From Brachyspira hampsonii 30446 (lineage in GTDB: Bacteria; Spirochaetota; Brachyspiria; Brachyspirales; Brachyspiraceae), in NCBI RefSeq assembly GCF_000316195.1, contig NZ_JH994111.1, forward strand, positions 1,378,498 through 1,442,497: a DNA stretch of 64,000 nucleotides. The letters run 5' to 3'. Made by a program: the position numbers and the translations under genes. Every line of letters starts with the position of its first letter. Position 1 is the first letter of the stretch. The notes under the pieces were generated by a model, which saw only the letters and a list, made by a program, of their open reading frames with translations, searched no databases and was not told where the DNA came from. This document shows, in pieces, positions 57,544 to 64,000 of the stretch.

Positions 57544-57571
57544 TAGTAATATAAAAATTGGGGATCATTTT

Positions 57572-58666
57572 ATGAAAAAAATAATTATAATGGCTTTAAT
57601 ATTAATTGGTATAATAAATATAATAAGCTGCGGAGTTGGTAAAAGAGAAAAAACAAATAATACAAATAATTCAGAAGTAAATAATGAAAATAAATTAAAT
57701 AATAATGAAGAAATCTATCAGGGATATGCTTCTAATGATATGTGGAGTATATATAAAACTACAATGTTAGAAGAGGAAGAAAAATTGTTTAATGAAATTG
57801 ATTCTATAAAAGATAAAAAATCTTTCGATGAATGGCAGTCAAAAAATCCGAGTAAATCTTCTTTAGTATTTGCTATTGATAAATTTCCTACAGAAGAAAA
57901 GGCTATTGAATTAATATCTTATGGTGCTGATGTAAATATGAAAGATGATAATGACAGTAGGACTCCTTTAGAATTAGCTTCAGAAAATGGATATTTGAAA
58001 CTTGTAAAAGAACTTATCAAACAAGGTGCTGATGTTAATTTTAGAGAAGAAGAAGGAGATATAGACGCTTTATATTATGCAGTAGAGTCTGAAAAAAATT
58101 ATAATTTGGAAGTAATAAAGGAATTATTAAATGCTGGAGCAGACACTGGTATTATTTATGGTACTAAAGAAGAAAATGAAGATAATATATTATATCCTGC
58201 TATAAAAAGATGCGATTTAGAAAAGGTTAAACTCCTTACAGAACATGGAGCAGATATAAATTATTCAAATTTTGAGTATGGCCCTGTAATTGCTTATGCT
58301 ATTTCTCAAGAATGTATTGATATAATAAAATATTTAGTTTCTCAAGGTGCTGACCCTGCTATGACATATACCAATGGTTATTCATATTCAGGTAAAAGTT
58401 ATTCATTACTTAATGCTGCAGTAGGAAATAAAACTACAGAAATAGCAGAATATTTAATAGAGCAAGGTGCGGATATTAATACTCAAACTGATAGTGTTTC
58501 TGATTTACCTTTAATATTTATTGCTCTTAGAGCTGAAAATATTGAACTTCTTAAACTTTTGATAGAGAAAGGTGCAGATACTTCTGTTGTTGATAAAGAC
58601 GGAAAAACAATTTTTGATTTAGCTAAAGAACAAGGCTATGATGAGATTGCGGCTTTAGAGAAATAA
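57572..58666 (+). CDS. Ankyrin-repeat lipoprotein
   Basis: This 364-residue protein has a lipoprotein signal (lipobox IISC, cysteine near residue 18), a Lys/Asn/Glu linker to about residue 55, and then six or seven ankyrin repeats (TPLELASENGYLKLVKELIK, YPAIKRCDLEKVKLLTEHGA, PLIFIALRAENIELLKLLIE) to the C-terminus. It would be displayed on the membrane facing the periplasm or surface and bind other proteins. The start is the ATG at 57572; an upstream TTG at 57515 is the -35 box of the promoter. It is about half identical to the 59019 gene. Confidence 0.9.
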   Translation: MKKIIIMALILIGIINIISCGVGKREKTNNTNNSEVNNENKLNNNEEIYQGYASNDMWSIYKTTMLEEEEKLFNEIDSIKDKKSFDEWQSKNPSKSSLVFAIDKFPTEEKAIELISYGADVNMKDDNDSRTPLELASENGYLKLVKELIKQGADVNFREEEGDIDALYYAVESEKNYNLEVIKELLNAGADTGIIYGTKEENEDNILYPAIKRCDLEKVKLLTEHGADINYSNFEYGPVIAYAISQECIDIIKYLVSQGADPAMTYTNGYSYSGKSYSLLNAAVGNKTTEIAEYLIEQGADINTQTDSVSDLPLIFIALRAENIELLKLLIEKGADTSVVDKDGKTIFDLAKEQGYDEIAALEK

Positions 58667-58671
58667 TAAAA

Positions 58672-58740
58672 ATTAAAAAATCGAGCAGCTAATAACTGAC
58701 GAAGGAAGTTATTAGCTCTTTATAAGCGAGATTTTTTAAT
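58672..58740 (+). repeat. GACGAAGGA-loop nested hairpin element
   Basis: Outer stem ATTAAAAAATC (58672-58682) pairs perfectly with GATTTTTTAAT (58730-58740). Inner stem AGCTAATAAC (58687-58696) pairs perfectly with GTTATTAGCT (58708-58717). The loop TGACGAAGGAA and the flanks CGAGC and GCGAG are the same as in the argC-argJ repeats, but both stems have different sequences. It may double as a terminator for the ankyrin gene. Confidence 0.85.
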
Positions 58741-58752
58741 ATATAAATAAGA

Positions 58753-58800
58753 AAAAAGCCGCCTCGATAAGTCATTATCGAGGGTCTCATAGGCTTTTTC
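58753..58800 (+). repeat. GTCTCATA-type hairpin element, copy 1
   Basis: Outer stem AAAAAGCC (58753-58760) pairs with GGCTTTTT (58792-58799); inner stem CCTCGATAA (58762-58770) pairs with TTATCGAGG (58775-58783); the single-stranded GTCTCATA lies between. A second copy is at 60161. The T-rich end means it could also terminate transcription. Confidence 0.85.
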
Positions 58801-58821
58801 GAGCATAGCAGCAATAAATAA

Positions 58822-58925
58822 AAAATCGAGCAGCTGATAACTTTAGTTGTCAGCTATATTAAAAATAAAAAATCGAGCGTCTATCAGCTAAAAGCTGATA
58901 GAGATTTTAAAGCTAGATTTTTTAT
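58822..58925 (+). repeat. Two degenerate hairpin elements
   Basis: Two more AAAAAATCGAGC units start near 58820 and 58868. The first has AGCTGATAAC/GTTGTCAGCT around a short TTTA loop; the second has CTATCAGCT/AGCTGATAG and closes with GATTTTTT. Neither keeps the GACGAAGGA loop. They fill the rest of the 352-base gap between the ankyrin genes. Confidence 0.65.
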
Positions 58926-58959
58926 ATATAATAATAAGTTTATCGAAATTAGTATTTTA

Positions 58960-58988
58960 TTTACTTTTATATTTAGTTGTGATATTAT
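58960..58988 (+). promoter_or_regulatory. Promoter for the second ankyrin lipoprotein
   Basis: TTTACT (58960-58965) and TATTAT (58983-58988) are 17 bases apart. Transcription would begin near 58995, with AAGGAG before the ATG at 59019. Confidence 0.55.
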
Positions 58989-59018
58989 AGTAAACAATAA
59001 TGATTAAGGAGTGTTTAA

Positions 59019-60107
59019 ATGAAAAAAATAATTATAACAGCTTTAATATTAATAAGTATAATAAGCTGTAATTCTAAAAAAACTGATAGTACAGAAGTAG
59101 ACACAAATACTAATGCCGTTAATACCAATAATACAGAAATATCTAATAATGATGAATATGTTGAAGATAATAATACTGAGGAAATTAATACTGATACTGA
59201 AGAAATTAATGAAGTGCCAGAATGGGATTTGGATGCTTTTAATGAGCTTAAAAATGTAAAAGATGCAGAGTCTTTAAAAAGCTGGGAAGAAAAACATGGA
59301 GAAAGAAGTTTAATAATGGCATTACAATACGGGGATAAAAAAATGGTTACTCAATTACTTTCTTACGGTGCTAATGTTGATCAGACTTATGTTGATAATG
59401 ATAGTCCATTAAAAACAGCTTCTGCAAAGGGAGATTTAGAACTTGTAAAAGAGTTTATAAAAAGAGGGGCAGATGTTAATTTTAGGGGAGAAGGAAATAT
59501 TGATGCTTTACATTCAGCAGTAATGTCTACAAATGAAAATAGTTTAAAAATAATGAAAGAATTATTAGATGCAGGTGCTGAAGTAGATGTCGAGTACGGC
59601 TGGGAAGAACATGTTCCTATATTACTTGAAACAATTGGAGTTGACGAATCAAAATGTGATTTAGAAAAATTTAAAATGCTTGCTGAATATGGAGCTGATA
59701 TAAATTATGATAGTTATGGCTATCCTTTAATTCGTTATGCTGTTAATGCAGGCCGTTTAGATATAGTAAAATATTTAGTTTCAAAAGGCATTGACCCTGC
59801 TATGAAATATGAACTTAAAGAATACTATCCAAATGTAAATATTTCATTATTGGCTAGTACTCTTTATAATAGTGATACTTTAATGGCAAAGTATTTAATA
59901 GAGCAAGGTGCCGATGTAAATACTCCTATACCTTCAGAAGATGGTTATCCTTTACTGCTTCAGGCTATTGACAATGGAAAAACAGAGCTTGTTAAACTTT
60001 TAATAGAGAATGGAGCAGACACTACAGTTGTAAACAAAGAGAAAAAGACTGTATTCGATATAGCTAGAGAAAAAGGTTATAATGATATTGTGGCTTTAGA
60101 GAAATAA
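59019..60107 (+). CDS. Ankyrin-repeat lipoprotein, paralogue
   Basis: This 362-residue protein repeats the plan of the previous ankyrin gene: lipobox IISC (cysteine about residue 17), an acidic Asn/Thr/Glu linker to about 70, and about seven ankyrin repeats (SPLKTASAKGDLELVKEFIK, DALHSAVMSTNENSLKIMKE, YPLLLQAIDNGKTELVKLLI). The signal peptide and the last 25 residues are nearly the same as in the paralogue while the middle differs more. It likely presents a protein-binding surface outside the inner membrane. AAGGAG precedes the ATG. Confidence 0.9.
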   Translation: MKKIIITALILISIISCNSKKTDSTEVDTNTNAVNTNNTEISNNDEYVEDNNTEEINTDTEEINEVPEWDLDAFNELKNVKDAESLKSWEEKHGERSLIMALQYGDKKMVTQLLSYGANVDQTYVDNDSPLKTASAKGDLELVKEFIKRGADVNFRGEGNIDALHSAVMSTNENSLKIMKELLDAGAEVDVEYGWEEHVPILLETIGVDESKCDLEKFKMLAEYGADINYDSYGYPLIRYAVNAGRLDIVKYLVSKGIDPAMKYELKEYYPNVNISLLASTLYNSDTLMAKYLIEQGADVNTPIPSEDGYPLLLQAIDNGKTELVKLLIENGADTTVVNKEKKTVFDIAREKGYNDIVALEK

Positions 60108-60160
60108 TAAAATGTTAAATTAAGTGAGCAGACCTTGTTATATAGCAATAATAAAGTGAG

Positions 60161-60207
60161 AAAAAGCCGCCTCGATAAGTTATTATCGAGGGTCTCATAG
60201 GCTTTTT
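60161..60207 (+). repeat. GTCTCATA-type hairpin element, copy 2
   Basis: The unit matches copy 1 at 58753 except in the inner loop (GTTA for GTCA): AAAAAGCC (60161-60168), CCTCGATAA (60170-60178), TTATCGAGG (60183-60191), GTCTCATA, GGCTTTTT (60200-60207). It is followed, like copy 1, by CGAGCATA. Confidence 0.85.
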
Positions 60208-60227
60208 CGAGCATAACAACAATAAAA

Positions 60228-60247
60228 GGCTTTAGAGAAATAATAAA
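60228..60247 (+). pseudogene. Tail remnant of a lost ankyrin gene
   Basis: The 20 bases GGCTTTAGAGAAATAATAAA are identical to the 3' ends (last codons, stop and two following bases) of both ankyrin genes at 58651-58670 and 60092-60111. Here they lie just after a repeat element with no gene before them. A third paralogue probably ended here and was deleted, perhaps by recombination between repeats. Confidence 0.6.
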
Positions 60248-60265
60248 TTATAATATAATGAAATT

Positions 60266-61120
60266 ATGAGCAAAACAAAAACTATTAATGTATTAAATGA
60301 TTATTTTGTGAGATATCTATTCTCATCTAAAGACAGTAATCTTATATTACTTGATTTTATTAATTCAACAATGCTTGATTCTGGTATGAAAACTTTTAGA
60401 AGCGTTGAGATTTTAACACCATTTAACTATAAGGAAAACTATGAAGATAAAGAAACTATTGCAGATGTTAAATGCATTACACAGAATGGAACTGTTGTTA
60501 TTATAGAAATACAATTACAGGGCAATTCAAGATTTCCAGAACGTATACTATATTATTGGGCTTCTAATTACAGCAAACTTTTAAAACATGGTGAAAAATA
60601 TGATGCTCTTACCCCAGTAGTAAGTATTAATTTACTTGACTTCAATTTAGATGACTTTGATAATATACATTCATGCTATATGATTTATGATACTAACAAT
60701 AAAAGACTGCTTACAGATCATTTGCAGATACATATAATAGAATTAAAAAAGTTTAAATATAATTTACTTAAGCCTGATTTAAATTGCTGGCTTAAATTTT
60801 TTACTATGAAAGATAATAAGGAGGCAATTATGTCTGAATTAGTTAAAGAAAAACCTATAATGGAAGAAGTACAAAAAAGATATAATAACTTCATAAAAGA
60901 CAGGCTAATGATGAATGAATATGATAAAAGACAGGCATATCTATACGGAAATCAAATAATGCTTGAAGAAGAAAGAAGATTAGGAAAAGAAGAAGGCATT
61001 AAAGAAGGTATTAAAGAAAATCAAATAACAACAGCAAGAAATATGAAAAATGATAAAATAGATTTCAATACTATTTCTAAATATACAGGATTAAGTGTAG
61101 AAGAAATAGAAAAGCTGTAA
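60266..61120 (+). CDS. Rpn-family PD-(D/E)XK nuclease/transposase-like protein
   Basis: This 284-residue protein belongs to the Rpn (recombination-promoting nuclease) family, once called transposase_31. The nuclease core is visible as NDYFVRYLFSSKDS at the start, the aspartate in KETIADVKCITQNG and the EXQ motif in VVIIEIQLQGNSRFPERILY. The C-terminal part is helical and charged with EEGIKEGIKE repeats and ends in a short HTH-like tail (TISKYTGLSVEEIEKL). Such genes are often multicopy in gut bacteria. No ribosome site precedes the ATG; TATAAT at 60254-60259 would make a leaderless message. Confidence 0.9.
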   Translation: MSKTKTINVLNDYFVRYLFSSKDSNLILLDFINSTMLDSGMKTFRSVEILTPFNYKENYEDKETIADVKCITQNGTVVIIEIQLQGNSRFPERILYYWASNYSKLLKHGEKYDALTPVVSINLLDFNLDDFDNIHSCYMIYDTNNKRLLTDHLQIHIIELKKFKYNLLKPDLNCWLKFFTMKDNKEAIMSELVKEKPIMEEVQKRYNNFIKDRLMMNEYDKRQAYLYGNQIMLEEERRLGKEEGIKEGIKENQITTARNMKNDKIDFNTISKYTGLSVEEIEKL

Positions 61121-61212
61121 AATTTTTATTAATAAAATAATCAGTTGTTATTAGTCAATAAAACTAAGTTTATTTATAACAACAAATCAATTAAAAGTAA
61201 TAGGATTTTAAT

Positions 61213-62472
61213 ATGAGCAAATTAGAAATGAAAAACGGTAAATTAATAGTACCAAATCAAGTAACAATACCTTTTATAGAGGGAGACGGAGTCGGAGCAG
61301 AAATCACACCTGTTTCACAAATGATAGTAAATGAAGCTGTAAAAAAAGCATATAACGGAGAAAAATCTATCGAATGGAAGGAAGTTCTTGCAGGAGATAA
61401 GGCACAAAAAGAATTAGGAACCCCTCTTCCTGATGACACTATAAATATTTTTAAAGAATATCTTATAGGTATAAAAGGACCTTTAACTACTCCTGTCGGG
61501 GAGGGTATGCGTTCTTTAAATGTAACACTTAGACAGACTTTAGATTTATATGTATGTTTAAGACCTGTAAGATGGTTTAAAGGCACTTCTTCCCCTATCA
61601 AAGAGCCTAATAAAGTTAATATGGTAGTTTTTAGGGAGAATACTGAAGATATATATGCAGGTATAGAATGGAAAACAGGCACAGAAGAAGCTAAAAAATT
61701 TTATAACTTCCTAAAAAATGAAATGGGAGTAACTAAGGTAAGATTTCCAGAAACTTCATCTTTCGGAGTAAAACCTGTATCAGAAGAAGGTTCTAAAAGA
61801 CTTATACGCTCTGCTATAGAATATGCTATTGAAAACAAACTTCCTTCTGTAACATTAGTTCATAAAGGAAATATAATGAAGTTTACTGAAGGCGGATTCA
61901 AAAAATACGGATATGAACTTGCAAGAAAAGAATTTGCTGATGAGACTTTTACTATGGAAGAATATGCCGAGATAAAAAAAGAGTTCGGTGAAGATAAGGC
62001 AAAAGCAAAATTAAAAGAAGCTAAAGAAAATGGAAAAATTATAATAAAAGACAATATTACTGATGCTTTTCTACAAAACACATTATTAAAACCTGAGGAT
62101 TTTTCTGTGATAGCTACATTAAACTTAAATGGTGATTATATTTCGGATCAATTAGCTGCAATGGTTGGAGGAATTGGCATAGCACCGGGCGGAAATATTA
62201 ATTATAAAACAGGTCATGCTATTTTTGAAGCAACTCATGGTACAGCACCTGATATAGCAGGAAAAAATCAAGCCAATCCTTGTTCATTAATACTTTCTTC
62301 TGTCATGGCATTAGAGTATTTAAATATGAATAAGGCATCAGAGTTAATTATAAATGCATTAGAAAGATCTTTTGAGAGCGGATATGCTACTGAAGATTTG
62401 GCTAGCTTTATGGATAATGGTGTATCGCTTGGTACTAAAGAGTTTGGAGAAAAAATAGTTTCTCTATTATAA
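61213..62472 (+). CDS. icd: Isocitrate dehydrogenase
   Basis: Icd oxidises isocitrate to 2-oxoglutarate and CO2. The 419-residue protein follows the E. coli-type enzyme: MRSLNVTLRQTLDLYVCLRP (substrate serine and arginines), FRENTEDIYAGIEW, and the metal-binding aspartates in the DYISDQLAAMVGG region. At the cofactor site the usual NADP pair Lys-Tyr (HGTAPKY in E. coli) is Asp-Ile here (HGTAPDIAG), the pattern of NAD+-dependent enzymes. TAGGA precedes the ATG. It is 75 bases before gltA. Confidence 0.95.
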   Translation: MSKLEMKNGKLIVPNQVTIPFIEGDGVGAEITPVSQMIVNEAVKKAYNGEKSIEWKEVLAGDKAQKELGTPLPDDTINIFKEYLIGIKGPLTTPVGEGMRSLNVTLRQTLDLYVCLRPVRWFKGTSSPIKEPNKVNMVVFRENTEDIYAGIEWKTGTEEAKKFYNFLKNEMGVTKVRFPETSSFGVKPVSEEGSKRLIRSAIEYAIENKLPSVTLVHKGNIMKFTEGGFKKYGYELARKEFADETFTMEEYAEIKKEFGEDKAKAKLKEAKENGKIIIKDNITDAFLQNTLLKPEDFSVIATLNLNGDYISDQLAAMVGGIGIAPGGNINYKTGHAIFEATHGTAPDIAGKNQANPCSLILSSVMALEYLNMNKASELIINALERSFESGYATEDLASFMDNGVSLGTKEFGEKIVSLL

Positions 62473-62547
62473 TTTTATATTTTATTTTTATTTAAAAATA
62501 AACATTATATTTTATAAACTAAAAATTAATAACAAAAGGAGTTTATT

Positions 62548-63891
62548 ATGAAAAAAGAATACCTACTATACAAACTATACGATCATTCGAGCAAGCGTAT
62601 AAAAATTGATAGCGAACTTTTTCAAAAATATAATGTAAAAAAGGGGCTTAGAAATGAAGACGGTACAGGAGTGCTTGTAGGACTTACAAATGTAGGCGAT
62701 GTTGTAGGATATGAAAAAGATGAAAATGGAAATGTATATCCTATAGACGGAAAACTATATTATAGGGGATACAGTATAAACGATATAGCTGAAGACATCT
62801 TAAAAAATAAACGTTTCGGTTATGAGGAGGTTTGCTATCTTCTGCTTTCTGGAAAACTTCCAGATGAAGAAAGGCTGCAGTCTTTTAGAGAACTCATAGC
62901 AGAAAATATGTATTTGGATAAGAAAACTATTATGAATATAATAGATTTGGAAGGTCAGAATATTATGAATATTTTATCAAGAAGCGTTCTTGAGATGTAT
63001 ATTCATGATCCTAATCCTGAAGATCTATCATTAGATAATTTAATGCTTCAGTCTATACAATTAATAGCAAGATTCCCAGCAGTTATCGCTTATGCTTACA
63101 ATATGTATAAGTATAGTGTAGACCAAAAATACTTAACTATTACACTTCCTAAACCTAAATATTCTATAGCTGAAAACTTTTTATACATGCTTAAACAGGA
63201 GTTCACACCATTAGAAGCTAGAATGCTTGATTTATTATTAATACTTCATGCAGATCATGGCGGCGGTAATAACTCTACATTCACAGTACGCGTTACAAGC
63301 TCATCAAGAACAGATACATATTCAAGTATATCCGCAGGAATAGGTTCTCTTAAGGGTGATTTACATGGAGGAGCTAATGCCAAAGTTATGGATATGTTTA
63401 TTCATTTAAAAGATGCAATAGATAATTGGGAAGATAAAAATGAAATAGATGATTATCTTACAAAAATGCTTAATAAGGAAGCGTATGATAACAGCGGACT
63501 TATATATGGTATGGGGCATGCTGTTTATACTTTATCAGATCCTAGAGCTGTTATATTAAAAGATTTGGCTCGTCAGCTTGCTAAAGAAAAGAAAAAAGAA
63601 TGCGAGCTTCAATTTTTGGAATTAATAGAAGAAAGGGCTGTTGAATGCTTTATAAAAGTAAAAGGTGAGAAAAAAAGAGTTTGTGCTAATGTAGACCTTT
63701 ATTCTGGTTTTATATATGATATGCTTGGAATACCTAAAGAGATTTATACTCCATTATTTGCTATGTCAAGAATAGTAGGCTGGTGTGCTCATAGAATAGA
63801 AGAGCTTAATTTCGATGACAGAAGAATAATAAGACCCGCATATAAAAATGTTATAGAGCCTCAAGAGTTTATTACTATGGATAAAAGATAA
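62548..63891 (+). CDS. gltA: Citrate synthase
   Basis: Citrate synthase joins oxaloacetate and acetyl-CoA. The 447-residue protein has the three catalytic positions: His in LHADHGGGNNSTFTVRV (about 232), His in YGMGHAVYTLSDPRA and the Asp of DPRA. The block GSLKGDLHGGANAKVMDMF is typical. It has a long N-terminal domain as in the type found in clostridia and spirochaetes. AAAGGAG precedes the ATG. With acn and icd it forms the oxidative branch to 2-oxoglutarate. A strong terminator follows. Confidence 0.95.
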   Translation: MKKEYLLYKLYDHSSKRIKIDSELFQKYNVKKGLRNEDGTGVLVGLTNVGDVVGYEKDENGNVYPIDGKLYYRGYSINDIAEDILKNKRFGYEEVCYLLLSGKLPDEERLQSFRELIAENMYLDKKTIMNIIDLEGQNIMNILSRSVLEMYIHDPNPEDLSLDNLMLQSIQLIARFPAVIAYAYNMYKYSVDQKYLTITLPKPKYSIAENFLYMLKQEFTPLEARMLDLLLILHADHGGGNNSTFTVRVTSSSRTDTYSSISAGIGSLKGDLHGGANAKVMDMFIHLKDAIDNWEDKNEIDDYLTKMLNKEAYDNSGLIYGMGHAVYTLSDPRAVILKDLARQLAKEKKKECELQFLELIEERAVECFIKVKGEKKRVCANVDLYSGFIYDMLGIPKEIYTPLFAMSRIVGWCAHRIEELNFDDRRIIRPAYKNVIEPQEFITMDKR

Positions 63892-63931
63892 TTATTGAAA
63901 TATAATTAACAAAAAATTATGATAAAAAATT

Positions 63932-63967
63932 AAAAGGAGCTTTATTTTATATATAGCTCCTTTTTTA
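63932..63967 (+). terminator. Rho-independent terminator after gltA
   Basis: AAAGGAGCT pairs with AGCTCCTTT around an AT-rich loop (63933-63963) and a T-run follows. It lies about 40 bases after the gltA stop. Confidence 0.85.
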
Positions 63968-64000
63968 TTATAAAACAAGAATGATTAATCTGATATATTT

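Noticed and set aside
57515..57571. N-terminal extension of the first ankyrin lipoprotein from a TTG
   Set aside because: The TTG is part of a perfect -35 box, and the extension would hide the lipoprotein signal. The ATG at 57572 has a ribosome site.

Overview
The window is very AT-rich DNA from a host-associated anaerobe and most resembles Brachyspira, a gut spirochaete. This is inference: there is no rRNA gene here. The clues are strong A+T bias, a spirochaete FlaB-type flagellin relative, several methyl-accepting chemotaxis proteins, tandem ankyrin-repeat lipoproteins, a B12-dependent propanediol locus and an acn-icd-gltA group.

Layout. 1-6840: a glycosyltransferase-like gene, a coiled-coil/TPR-like protein paired with a patatin phospholipase, a chemoreceptor and an outer-membrane barrel protein. 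6846-13967: molybdenum cofactor and molybdate uptake, with moaC, moaA, moeA and xdhC on the minus strand and a MOSC protein, mogA and modABC on the plus strand. 14019-15580: a PepSY-like secreted protein and an RluA-type pseudouridine synthase whose promoter predicts a leaderless mRNA.

15754-31157 is one long minus-strand operon for a bacterial microcompartment that degrades 1,2-propanediol. In transcription order it holds pduB, pduC, pduD, pduE, pduG, pduH, a GlcG/HbpS-like gene, pduP, a pduK-like gene, three almost identical pduA/J-type shell genes, a eutT-like adenosyltransferase, pduL, a eutJ-like gene, pduM, pduN, pduS, pduT, an unrecognised small gene, one more shell gene and a eutQ-like cupin. 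It is a Pdu/Eut mixture without pduQ or pduW in the window. Upstream are a cobalamin riboswitch-like RNA with its own promoter, a second promoter nearer pduB, and a cobalamin-type ABC importer (btuFCD-like) with an exbB-like gene. Uptake, adenosylation, reduction and use of B12 thus sit side by side.

35611-40365 is an arginine operon argC-argJ-argB-argD, interrupted after argC by three copies of a 92-bp hairpin repeat. 40451-52048 holds a DUF4416 protein, two paralogous chemoreceptors ending in hemerythrin oxygen-binding domains, a divergent flagellin, a GT4 glycosyltransferase, an acyl-CoA synthetase, a TrmH/SpoU methyltransferase and two spirochaete-type proteins of unknown role. 52123-54993 holds a dicarboxylate/amino-acid symporter, an MscL with a fused zinc ribbon and a Spy/CpxP-like protein. 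55169-63891 holds aconitase, two ankyrin lipoproteins separated by arrays of structured repeats, an Rpn-family nuclease, isocitrate dehydrogenase (residues suggest NAD+ use) and citrate synthase. The last three metabolic enzymes make 2-oxoglutarate, the precursor of glutamate and so of the arginine pathway.

The items that most deserve a second look are the free-standing riboswitch with a separate promoter before the pdu operon, the small unrecognised microcompartment protein at 16495-16809, the covarying GACGAAGGA-loop repeat family, and the patatin gene pair.
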